The notes under the pieces were generated by a model. The model saw only the letters and a list, made by a program, of their open reading frames with translations, had not been told where the DNA came from and made no database searches. Made by a program: the position numbers and the translations under genes. Shown one piece after another: positions 6,965-13,599 of a stretch of 17,889 nucleotides of DNA. The DNA comes from JANNWF01 sp052390415. GTDB taxonomy: Bacteria > Pseudomonadota > Gammaproteobacteria > Xanthomonadales > Xanthomonadaceae. Within the stretch, counting starts at the first letter, position 1. Each line of letters opens with the position of its first letter. The DNA lies in the NCBI GenBank assembly GCA_052390415.1, contig JBQTGY010000104.1, positions 1-17,889 of the forward strand. The letters are read 5' to 3'.

Positions 6965-7390
6965 ATGCGCGCGCAGCGAAACTACACCTATCGATTGTTC
7001 GGCGGGATTATCCTGCTTGTCTTGCTGGTAACGAGCTTCGCCAGTGCCGCAGCCAGCCCGCGCGAGCGCTTGGCCTCGCGGCTGGTGGAATACGAGGCAG
7101 TTGCCGGCGATCCAGTCGATGGCTTCAACTTCTTCACTTTGCAGCGTTTTGAGCTGTTGGGACCGCAAACCATCGCGGTGTGGACGCGGGTCAACAAGGT
7201 TTTCTTGATTGACGTTCACCGGCCTTGCCCGGGGCTTGAGTTCGCGGGCGGGATCGGCGTTTCGTCAAGTCAAAACCGCGTTTCCGCGCGCTTCGACGCC
7301 GTCCAGTTCAATCGCGAACGCTGTCAAATCAAGCAAATTCGGCCAATCGATTCTCGCGCACTCAAGGCGCGACTAAAGGCGAAATACTGA
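6965..7390 (+). CDS. DUF6491-family secreted protein
   Basis: The product has 141 residues from the ATG at 6965, chosen because AAGGAG lies six bases before it and the protein then opens with a signal peptide: basic MRAQRNYTYR, hydrophobic LFGGIILLVLLVTSF, then ASAAA. The frame is open upstream to 6878, but those residues look unlike a leader. The mature part has TIAVWTRVNKVFLIDV, PCPGLEF, VSARFDAVQFNRERCQIKQIRPID and two cysteines (in PCPG and ERCQI) that could pair. This pattern is the DUF6491 family, which I know mainly from Xanthomonadales and which has no assigned function. The end overlaps the convergent hutD-like gene by 29 bp. Confidence 0.82.
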   Translation: MRAQRNYTYRLFGGIILLVLLVTSFASAAASPRERLASRLVEYEAVAGDPVDGFNFFTLQRFELLGPQTIAVWTRVNKVFLIDVHRPCPGLEFAGGIGVSSSQNRVSARFDAVQFNRERCQIKQIRPIDSRALKARLKAKY

Positions 7391-7958
7391 CCAGCAACAG
7401 TTCGCCGCCGCCTTCAAGCAACAGCCGTTGGCGGCCATTGGCAGGGTTGTCTGCCCGCAAACAATCGCCTTGCAACACCGGCAAACGGGAATCGTCGCCG
7501 CGCAACGTGAATTGCCCGGCCATCGCGTAGATCAGCCACGTGCTGGTCGGTTCGACAAACACCAGCATGGTTCCGACCAAGGGTCGGTGATGCAGGGTCG
7601 CGGTCAGCAGGCTGGGGTCGTAGAACAGGTTGAAGTCGCGCACCGGGCCGTCGATCAGGCGGCATTGCGGGGCCAGCCTGCCATCGAACGCGATGCGCCC
7701 ATGCGGCGGCTCCAGACGTGTCTCGCTGCCATCAGGAAAGGTGAGCACGAAACCATTGCCTTCCAGCAATACCTGCTCACGATTGCGACCCGGAAACTCC
7801 GAATACGCGCTGTCGTGATCGATCTCAGCGATAGATACACGCCACGCGTCGCCCACGCCGCTTGGGTGCGGTTCGCGAGCAATTTCGCGCGTCCAACCCA
7901 GTTGATTGCGCCAGCGCATGCGTTGGAATTCGTACGAAGGCAGATAGCGCAATTTCAT
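7362..7958 (-). CDS. HutD/Ves family protein
   Basis: This 198-residue beta-rich protein has the double-cupin style of HutD/Ves. RWRNQLGWTREIA (about 15-27) replaces the usual WRNGGG-TRE motif, and WRVSIAEIDHDSAYSEFPGRNR follows. PVRDFNLFYDP occupies the position of the family's DFNVM motif. HutD proteins are found near histidine-utilisation genes, but no hut genes are present here, and the biochemical role of the family is not firmly known. The start at 7958 gives MKLRYLPSYEF. The gene lies 10 bp downstream of the minus-strand SET-domain gene, so the two are probably co-transcribed, and it overlaps the convergent DUF6491 gene tail to tail. Confidence 0.85.
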   Translation of the reverse strand: MKLRYLPSYEFQRMRWRNQLGWTREIAREPHPSGVGDAWRVSIAEIDHDSAYSEFPGRNREQVLLEGNGFVLTFPDGSETRLEPPHGRIAFDGRLAPQCRLIDGPVRDFNLFYDPSLLTATLHHRPLVGTMLVFVEPTSTWLIYAMAGQFTLRGDDSRLPVLQGDCLRADNPANGRQRLLLEGGGELLLVSISPLVAP

Positions 7959-7968
7959 CGGCAGCGCT

Positions 7969-8430
7969 TCAGGTCAGCAAGCGCGCAAGTTCGGCGGTTG
8001 AGCGTCGCAAGCTTTCGCGACCGCTCCAGCCGATGATCGGTCGACCGCTGTGTGCGTCGACAAACGTCTCGGCTTCGCCTTCGGGCAGCAGGTGTCGATA
8101 GTCGACGGTCAGTTCTTCACCCGCCGCGATATCGCGAGCCGCGAAGACAAAGCCCAGATGCCATAAGCCATTGGGCTCGAACTGATGGTTGATGTAGCAC
8201 TCGTCGGGCCAGTCAAGGCTGACAGTGCAGAACTCCTCAAACCAGCGAACACTGGCGGCACGCGCGGCGACAGGATCGGGCATCGTGTCGAGCTCTTCCC
8301 AGCGATGTACGCGGGGGATGGCGTCGGGGGCGACCACCACGCTGCCTGCGGCAATCGCCTGGGCAAGAAACACACCTTTGCCGGCACCGGGAATTCGGGA
8401 GGACTGGATGGAATAGGCGGGAATGATCAC
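7969..8430 (-). CDS. SET-domain protein (short, without post-SET)
   Basis: The product has 153 residues. SET domains transfer methyl groups from S-adenosylmethionine to lysines. Visible parts are the N-SET entry SSRIPGAGKGVFLAQAIAAG (about 10-29), the YINHQFEPNG stretch matching the NHxxxPN cofactor-binding motif, and AARDIAAGEELTVDYRHLLP with the GEELTxDY catalytic-tyrosine motif. There is no cysteine-rich post-SET tail, unlike the second SET protein of this window. The substrate is unknown; known bacterial and chlamydial SET enzymes act on histone-like, ribosomal or other proteins. The gene lies 10 bp before the hutD-like gene. The motif match is good, but enzymatic activity is not certain. 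Confidence 0.85.
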   Translation of the reverse strand: MIIPAYSIQSSRIPGAGKGVFLAQAIAAGSVVVAPDAIPRVHRWEELDTMPDPVAARAASVRWFEEFCTVSLDWPDECYINHQFEPNGLWHLGFVFAARDIAAGEELTVDYRHLLPEGEAETFVDAHSGRPIIGWSGRESLRRSTAELARLLT

Positions 8431-8476
8431 CGCGCAAGTTTAGCGGTTGGTAGCGGGTCTGCGATGTTTGCAGCCG

Positions 8477-8509
8477 CTTGCCCGACCTCAGCGACTGGGG
8501 TCGGGCAAG
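8477..8509. terminator. Strong hairpin after the ComEA-like gene, probable terminator
   Basis: CTTGCCCGACC (8477-8487) and GGTCGGGCAAG (8499-8509) form a perfect 11-bp stem with an 11-nt loop, 10 bp beyond the comEA-like stop. No T-run follows on either strand, so it may work by pausing or as an RNA 3' end stabiliser. Confidence 0.55.
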
Positions 8510-8519
8510 TTCGGTGACG

Positions 8520-8834
8520 TCAGTTGCTGGGTTTGGCAGCGACCGCAGCCGTGGCAGGGGCGGTGCTGCTGACGACGATCACATCGCGGTTCTTTTCCAC
8601 CGTGGCAAGGCCAATGCCGCGTACTTCCACCAGTTGATCGACGCTGGTGAACGGGCCGTTCTTTTCGCGGTGGGCCACGATCGCTTCGGCCTTGGCCGGG
8701 CCGATGCCGTTCAGGCCGGCGGCCAGAGCGGCGGCGTTGTCACGATTGATATCGACCTTGCCGGCGGCAAGTGCGGAGACGGAAACGAGCAGGGACAGGA
8801 CCAGAGCGGTGAGCAGGCGGGTGATGGCGTTCAT
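8520..8834 (-). CDS. ComEA-like secreted helix-hairpin-helix protein
   Basis: The product has 104 residues from the ATG at 8832-8834, with GAGG in GAGGAAATTCAC just before it. The frame is open far upstream, but only this start gives a signal peptide (MNAITRLLTALVLSLLVSVSALAAG). The mature part, KVDINRDNAAALAAGLNGIGPAKAEAIVAHREKNG through VDQLVEVRGIGLATVEKNRD, holds two helix-hairpin-helix motifs (NGIGPAKA and RGIGLATV). A short Ala/Thr tail ends the protein. In competent bacteria ComEA binds incoming DNA in the periplasm. Many short relatives exist, so a general DNA-binding role cannot be excluded. The transcript ends at the hairpin at 8477-8509. Confidence 0.88.
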   Translation of the reverse strand: MNAITRLLTALVLSLLVSVSALAAGKVDINRDNAAALAAGLNGIGPAKAEAIVAHREKNGPFTSVDQLVEVRGIGLATVEKNRDVIVVSSTAPATAAVAAKPSN

Positions 8835-8983
8835 GTGAATTTCCTCGTTGAAGTGATGAGCGTGATTGAGTCTGTTTTGCTGGTCAGCGAGTGCTGCGCC
8901 AGTGGAGCTATTGTTCCGATTGGCCGGGGCCGCGAGCATCGGTGGAGGTGGGCGCAAGCGCGCTGATGTTTTCGGTTGGTGTT

Positions 8984-8999
8984 GTAGGACTTTTCCTAC
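8984..8999. promoter_or_regulatory. Palindrome in the comEA-peptidase divergent region
   Basis: GTAGGA (8984-8989) and TCCTAC (8994-8999) form an inverted repeat with a 4-bp spacer, in the 252-bp gap between the ComEA-like gene and the M20 peptidase. It is about 150 bp from the first and 88 bp from the second start. Otherwise the gap shows nothing clear. It may be an operator; support is weak. Confidence 0.3.
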
Positions 9000-9086
9000 G
9001 GTGAGCAATCGCCACAACAGCCGGCATGTCTGCCCACCTGGCAGCAGTCGGATAGACTTCCGCCATCGCACACCGTGGGAGTTCGG

Positions 9087-10601
9087 ATGGATAGCCAACG
9101 CATTGACCACTTCGTTGCAGGCATGTGGGACGATGAAATCGTCCCGCAGTTGGTCGAGTACATCCGCATTCCCAACAAGTCGCCGATGTTTGACGCCAAC
9201 TGGGCGCAGCACGGTTACATGGATGACGCCGTCGCCTTGATGGCGGGCTGGGCAGGCAAACAGTCGATCACCGGCATGCAGATGGAAGTGGTGCGCTTGC
9301 CGGGCCGCACTCCGCTGATATTCATCGACATTGCTGCCCACGGCATTGCAACCACCGCAGGCGAGGATGTCGCCAGCGACGATTGCGTCTTGCTGTACGG
9401 TCATCTCGACAAACAACCCGAAATGACCGGCTGGGCCAGCGATCTCGGGCCTTGGAAGCCAGTCATCAAGGGCGACAAGTTGTATGGCCGCGGAGGCGCC
9501 GATGATGGCTACGCGATCTTTGGATCACTAGCCGCAATCATGGCGTTGCGTGAGCAGGGCATTCCGCACCGCCGCTGCGTGGTGCTGATCGAGGCCTGCG
9601 AAGAATCCGGCAGTTATGACCTGCCGCATTACGTCGATCACTTGTCTGCGCGCATTGGCAAACCGTCGCTGGTGGTGTGCCTGGATTCGGGCTGCGGCAA
9701 CTACGATCAGCTCTGGTGCACGACTAGCCTGCGCGGCTTGGCCGGCGGCAATTTGAAGGTCAGCGTGCTGGAAGAGGGCGTGCATTCGGGCGATGCATCG
9801 GGCGTGGTGCCATCGAGCTTTCGATTGTTGCGGCAGCTGCTGTCCCGCTTGGAGGACGAAGCCACCGGACGCATTCGCGTCGACGGCTTGTTCGTGAATA
9901 TCCCGGAACAACGCATCGCCCAAGCCAAGCGCGCCGCGGAAGTGTTGAACACGGCGATCTTTGACAAGTTTCCGTTCCTGCCCGGCATGACGCCTATGCA
10001 TAAAGAACTGGCGGAACTGGTGCTCAACCGCACCTGGCGTCCGGCGTTGTCGGTGACCGGTGTGGATGGCATTCCCAGCTTGGCAGATGCGGGCAACGTG
10101 CTGCGACCGCATACCGCGGTAAAACTCAGCCTGCGGCTGCCACCCACGTTGGACGGCGAACTTGCCGGAGCAATGTTGACCGAGCTGTTGACGCGCGATC
10201 CGCCGAACGGGGCGCGGGTCGAATTTGCGTTGGAGAAGTCGGCCACCGGTTGGAACGCGCCGCCGAGTGCCGCGTGGCTGGATACCGCGATTGATCGCGC
10301 CAGTCGCGAGTTTTTTTCCGCGCCAGCGATGCACATGGGCGAGGGCGGCACCATTCCCTTCATGGGCATGTTGGGGGAGAAGTTCCCCGGTGCCCAGTTC
10401 ATGATTACGGGCGTGCTGGGGCCGCACTCCAATGCCCATGGGCCGAATGAATTTCTGCATATTCCGACCGGCAAGCGGGTGACGTCGGCGGTCGCCCGCG
10501 TGGTCGCTGATCATTTCGTGGCTAGCCAAGCGGGGCTGACCCGTGGTGTGGGTGTTGCCGCGGGTGAGTCGCGATTCGGTCACGACCACGGCTGTTGCTG
10601 A
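9087..10601 (+). CDS. M20-family metallopeptidase (dipeptidase-like)
   Basis: The product has 504 residues from the ATG at 9087, chosen over the in-frame GTG at 9075 because GGGAG then serves as ribosome binding site. M20 enzymes are cocatalytic di-zinc amino- or dipeptidases. Metal and catalytic motifs are in order: LLYGHLDKQPE (His, catalytic Asp), GRGGADDGYA (bridging Asp), EACEESGS (catalytic Glu plus ligand Glu), CLDSG (Asp) and, near the C-terminus, GPHSNAHGPNE (His). The central dimerisation domain contains EEGVHSGDASGVVPS. No signal peptide is seen, so it is probably cytosolic. The C-terminus ends in a His/Cys-rich GHDHGCC. The exact substrate is not predictable; the length fits carnosinase-like members. 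Confidence 0.92.
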   Translation: MDSQRIDHFVAGMWDDEIVPQLVEYIRIPNKSPMFDANWAQHGYMDDAVALMAGWAGKQSITGMQMEVVRLPGRTPLIFIDIAAHGIATTAGEDVASDDCVLLYGHLDKQPEMTGWASDLGPWKPVIKGDKLYGRGGADDGYAIFGSLAAIMALREQGIPHRRCVVLIEACEESGSYDLPHYVDHLSARIGKPSLVVCLDSGCGNYDQLWCTTSLRGLAGGNLKVSVLEEGVHSGDASGVVPSSFRLLRQLLSRLEDEATGRIRVDGLFVNIPEQRIAQAKRAAEVLNTAIFDKFPFLPGMTPMHKELAELVLNRTWRPALSVTGVDGIPSLADAGNVLRPHTAVKLSLRLPPTLDGELAGAMLTELLTRDPPNGARVEFALEKSATGWNAPPSAAWLDTAIDRASREFFSAPAMHMGEGGTIPFMGMLGEKFPGAQFMITGVLGPHSNAHGPNEFLHIPTGKRVTSAVARVVADHFVASQAGLTRGVGVAAGESRFGHDHGCC

Positions 10602-10630
10602 CTTCGTTTTTTATCTCACTGGAAAAGACC

Positions 10631-10879
10631 ATGAGCTTGCTTTGGACCATCTTGATTGGATTTGTCATCGGCCTTGTCGCGCGCATGCTGAAGCCGGGCC
10701 GGCAGATCAGCGGTTTCATCTTGACCACCGTGCTTGGTATCGCCGGCGCCTTCGTGGGCACCTACATCGGTCAAACCTTGGGCTTGTACCAAGCGGGTCA
10801 GGCGGCGGGTTTCATCATGTCGGTGATCGGCGCGATCATCCTGCTGGTGATCTGGGGTCTGGTGGTCAAGAAGAGCTGA
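10631..10879 (+). CDS. GlsB/YeaQ/YmgE family small membrane protein
   Basis: The product has 82 residues from the ATG at 10631. The frame is open from 10595, but this start gives the typical MSLLWTILIGFVIGLVARML. Three hydrophobic segments follow one another (about 3-22, 28-50, 56-78). Glycine-rich LTTVLGIAGAFVGTYIG and a basic KPGR loop identify the family once called transglycosylase-associated. Members are often stress-induced and of unclear function. The gene lies 29 bp after the peptidase gene and 73 bp before the META lipoprotein gene. Confidence 0.92.
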   Translation: MSLLWTILIGFVIGLVARMLKPGRQISGFILTTVLGIAGAFVGTYIGQTLGLYQAGQAAGFIMSVIGAIILLVIWGLVVKKS

Positions 10880-10952
10880 GCCGCCGGCGAAATATGCGCT
10901 TGTCTCGGCCTGCCCCTGGGTGCTGGCAACCACTGAACCTGGAGTTCAAACC

Positions 10953-11477
10953 ATGTTTGCAAGACTCGAAGTGCGTTGCCTGGTGCTCGGCGGATGGCTG
11001 CTGGCAGTGAGCGGCTGCCAGACACCGCCGGGCGAATCCGCTGCGACATCGCCCGTTGAGGCCGAGGCGACACCACGGGTCGAGGCCGTCGAGACATCGG
11101 TCGCAGCGCCCTTGGCTGTGCCACTCGATGCCTTGCCAGTGGGTAGCCACTGGGCCTTGGTTGCAAGCAACGCCGCGGGTCTGAATCGTGTCGAGGCCAG
11201 CGCAATTCGGCTGAGCGTCCAAGCCGATCGTTTGTCGGGTGACAGCAGCTGCAACCGGTTCAGTGCGGGCTACCAGATGCTCGACGGACGGCTCTCAGTG
11301 GGGCCAGCCATGGCCACCAAGCGCGGCTGCCAATCGCCCGCAGGCGAGATCGAGCAAGCACTGTTTGCAGTGTTGCCGACGCTCGTCTCCGCATCCATGC
11401 ATGGTAACGATTTGATTTTACACGGCAGCAGTGATGTGAGTCTGCATTTCACGCCGGCTGCCCCAACTGCGGACTGA
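10953..11477 (+). CDS. META-domain (HslJ-like) lipoprotein
   Basis: The product has 174 residues from the ATG at 10953, with GGAG eight bases before it. The signal sequence ends in the lipobox VSGC (Cys about 21), so the protein is probably lipid-anchored. An Ala/Glu/Thr-rich linker (about 25-60) leads to a META domain with SHWALVASN, SGDSSCNRFSAGYQM, GRLSVGPAMATKRGC and EIEQALFAVLPTL. META domains occur in HslJ, linked to novobiocin tolerance and motility-related secretion in some bacteria, but the molecular role is unknown. It is followed after 13 bp by a SET-domain gene on the same strand. Confidence 0.9.
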   Translation: MFARLEVRCLVLGGWLLAVSGCQTPPGESAATSPVEAEATPRVEAVETSVAAPLAVPLDALPVGSHWALVASNAAGLNRVEASAIRLSVQADRLSGDSSCNRFSAGYQMLDGRLSVGPAMATKRGCQSPAGEIEQALFAVLPTLVSASMHGNDLILHGSSDVSLHFTPAAPTAD

Positions 11478-11490
11478 GTGCACTGCTTCG

Positions 11491-11973
11491 ATGTGCCCGA
11501 TTGAAGGTCGTCTATTCGAAGTACGCCGCTCGTCCATTCATGGCAGCGGCGTTTTTGCAGTGCAGGCGATCTCGGCAGAGGTCGAATTGATCGATTACCA
11601 CGGCAAGCTGATCTCGCACGCGGCCGCAGATCGTAAATACGCGGGCAGCGCCGATAGCGGTCACACGTTTCTGTTTACCTTGAACGAGCACTACATCATC
11701 GACGCCAACGTCGATGGCAACGACGCGCGCTGGATCAATCACAGCTGCGCGCCGAACTGCCGCGCAATGGTTGTCGAGAGTGAATCGGGCAAGCCCCGCG
11801 ACGAGCGCGTGGTGATCGAAAGCATCCGTGCGATTGCTGCCGGCGAAGAGTTGACCTACGACTACGGCATCGTGCTCGAACAACGCCACACGACGCGCAT
11901 GAAGCGGCTGTGGGCGTGTTTGTGCGGTGCGTCCACATGCACTGGCACCATGCTGAAGTCCAAGCTGAGGTGA
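11491..11973 (+). CDS. SET-domain methyltransferase with post-SET cysteine motif
   Basis: The product has 160 residues. It contains RRSSIHGSGVFAVQAISAE at the SET entry, FLFTLNEHYIIDAN, RWINHSCAPNC (about 84-94, the cofactor-binding NHSCxPN motif) and AAGEELTYDYG with the catalytic tyrosine. Near the C-terminus CLCGASTCTGTM matches a post-SET CxCGxxxCxGxM zinc motif as in eukaryotic SET enzymes. A cysteine in the NHSC segment would complete the zinc site. It is expected to methylate lysines using S-adenosylmethionine; the bacterial substrate is unknown. The ribosome binding site before the ATG at 11491 is weak, and the close META gene suggests coupling. The next gene is convergent. Confidence 0.92.
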   Translation: MCPIEGRLFEVRRSSIHGSGVFAVQAISAEVELIDYHGKLISHAAADRKYAGSADSGHTFLFTLNEHYIIDANVDGNDARWINHSCAPNCRAMVVESESGKPRDERVVIESIRAIAAGEELTYDYGIVLEQRHTTRMKRLWACLCGASTCTGTMLKSKLR

Positions 11974-12018
11974 CGCCAAGATTCTCCCTCGCAGAGCACA
12001 CAAACGTAGGCGAAGGAC

Positions 12019-12924
12019 TCAGGGAGTTGTCGCTGGCGTGACCGGATTTCTGGAGACAAAATCCAGCACATCCTCAGCCGTATTCGCCAGCCACGGGTAG
12101 CGAAACCCGCTCAGGATTCGGATGTGACCGACGCCGGGATAGCGACGCAGTTCGATTGGTGTTCCAACGGCCGCAAACCGAGCTTGCAGGCGTTCGCTGT
12201 TGCGCAGCCAGACCAGCAGATCCGTGGTGCCGTGCAACAGCAGGAATGGTGGTTCGTCGCCATCGACGAAGTTCACTGGTTGTGACTCGGGCCAGTTGGC
12301 CTCCGGGCCGAACATGTCGCGCAGGTCATCATCTTCCAGCGGCAGAAAATCGTATGGCCCGGCGATGCCCACCACGCCGGCGAGATTCCGCGGCCGCCAA
12401 TCAATGGCTTCGAGATGGCGCGCATCAGTGCCAATCAGGGCGGCGATGTGCGCGCCAGCCGAATGTCCGACCAGGAATATGCGTTTGGGATCACCTCCGT
12501 ACTGCTCGGCGTGGCTGCGCGCCCAGGCAATTGCCATCACGGTGTCATCGACAAAAACGGGGAACCGCACTTGCGGCCACAGTCGGTAGTCGATCACCAA
12601 GGTGAGCACGCCGGCTTCGGCAAGGCGCTTGCCCACGAACGCATACTCGGAGCGTTGTCCGCTCTGCCAACGACCGCCGTAGACAAATACGACCACTGGA
12701 GTCGGCGTGCTCTGCGCAGCAGGTTGGTAGACATCCAACGCGAGGCGGTGCTCGGGCAGATACACGACGCTTTCCACCGATGGATTGCCGGCATTCAAGG
12801 TCGCGAAGAAGCTGGCTTTGCAGCCGACCAACAGCAACGCAGTTGCCGCAATGAGCGCGCCGCGGCCCAGCAAGCGCCAGCCAACCCATCGCGGACCAAA
12901 CAATTCTGTACGGGAAGTGGTCAT
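12019..12924 (-). CDS. Alpha/beta-hydrolase lipoprotein (esterase/lipase-like)
   Basis: The product has 301 residues from the ATG at 12922-12924, which gives a signal sequence RGALIAATALLLVGC with lipobox LVGC. The frame upstream to 13023 overlaps the divergent gene and is unlikely to be used. VVVFVYGGRWQSG is the oxyanion-hole region, with Tyr where HGG is usual. FLVGHSAGAHIAALI contains the nucleophile in GHSAG, DLLV after LLHGTT supplies the likely Asp, and GVGH the His. The group includes feruloyl-esterase/BD-FAE and kynurenine formamidase-like enzymes; the substrate is unknown. It is transcribed divergently from the PycTM-like gene, with 43 bp between starts holding a short palindrome GCATG-AG-CATGC (12940-12951). 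The ribosome binding site is weak. Confidence 0.88.
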   Translation of the reverse strand: MTTSRTELFGPRWVGWRLLGRGALIAATALLLVGCKASFFATLNAGNPSVESVVYLPEHRLALDVYQPAAQSTPTPVVVFVYGGRWQSGQRSEYAFVGKRLAEAGVLTLVIDYRLWPQVRFPVFVDDTVMAIAWARSHAEQYGGDPKRIFLVGHSAGAHIAALIGTDARHLEAIDWRPRNLAGVVGIAGPYDFLPLEDDDLRDMFGPEANWPESQPVNFVDGDEPPFLLLHGTTDLLVWLRNSERLQARFAAVGTPIELRRYPGVGHIRILSGFRYPWLANTAEDVLDFVSRNPVTPATTP

Positions 12925-12967
12925 GTTCTTATGATCGCCGCATGAGCATGCAGATAGTGTGGTCGCC

Positions 12968-13534
12968 ATGAACGCCCCGGTCGACGCGAACAGCGAACAG
13001 GAGCGTCCGCGCCCGTTTGCCAAGGTGCCCGAGCGTGGCAGCTCGGACCATTTGTTGCGACTGTTGCAACAGCATCACGTGCAACTGTCGACGATGGCCG
13101 ATACCAAGGCCAACATCATCATCACGGTGTCGTCGATCGTGCTGACAATTGTCCTTGGCCGGGTCAACGATCCTGACCTGCGCCTGGGTTTGTTGGTGCT
13201 CGGACTGTTTTCTCTGGTGGCATTGTTGCTGGCCATTCTGGCAGTGCTGCCCAAGTTTCGCCGTGCCAAGCGCTTGGAGGGACCGATACCCGAAGGCTTC
13301 AACATTCTGTTTTTCGCGCACTTCACCGCGTTGGATCAAAAACGCTATCTGGAAGAAATGGCCGCCGCGATGATGCCGGGGCAGGCCTACGAGACGGTGG
13401 TGCGCGATGTCTATTCGCTGGGCCAGTACTTGGCGATGCACAAGTATCCGTATCTGCGCTGGTCGTATGTGTCTTTTTTGACCGGGTTTGTGCTGGCCTC
13501 TCTCATTCAGGTTGTGCACTTGCTGTTGCCCTAA
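12968..13534 (+). CDS. Pycsar-effector-like (PycTM/DUF5706) membrane protein
   Basis: The product has 188 residues from the ATG at 12968 (a GTG at 12959 is possible). After a polar N-terminus, DHLLRLLQQHHVQLSTMADTKANIIITVSS contains the (A)DTKAN motif at the start of the first helix that marks the family. Membrane helices are at about 49-66, 72-94 and 165-187, with a basic cytosolic stretch KFRRAKRLEG between the second and third. In Pycsar anti-phage systems such proteins respond to cCMP or cUMP by damaging the inner membrane. Here no uridylate/cytidylate cyclase (PycC) is adjacent, so it is an orphan member and its role may differ. The next gene encodes a giant membrane protein on the same strand, 65 bp downstream. 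Confidence 0.8.
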   Translation: MNAPVDANSEQERPRPFAKVPERGSSDHLLRLLQQHHVQLSTMADTKANIIITVSSIVLTIVLGRVNDPDLRLGLLVLGLFSLVALLLAILAVLPKFRRAKRLEGPIPEGFNILFFAHFTALDQKRYLEEMAAAMMPGQAYETVVRDVYSLGQYLAMHKYPYLRWSYVSFLTGFVLASLIQVVHLLLP

Positions 13535-13572
13535 GGCGGCGTCAGCATGCCGTGAAAATCGGCTAGGCTGCG

Positions 13573-13599
13573 CACACCTGAATTTGTTACGAGGTGTGT
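13573..13599 (+). promoter_or_regulatory. Inverted repeat enclosing the ribosome binding site of the giant membrane protein
   Basis: CACACCT (13573-13579) and AGGTGTG (13592-13598) form a perfect 7-bp inverted repeat with a 12-nt loop, extendable by one G-U pair. The right arm contains the GAGG-type ribosome binding site (13591-13594) and ends one base before the ATG at 13600. In the mRNA the hairpin would hide this site. The structure is seen; the regulation is inferred. Confidence 0.5.

Noticed and set aside
11980..12030. CTCCCT/AGGGAG inverted repeat between the second SET gene and the hydrolase as a terminator
   Set aside because: The stem is only 6 bp, the loop is long and no T-run follows, so it is too weak to call.
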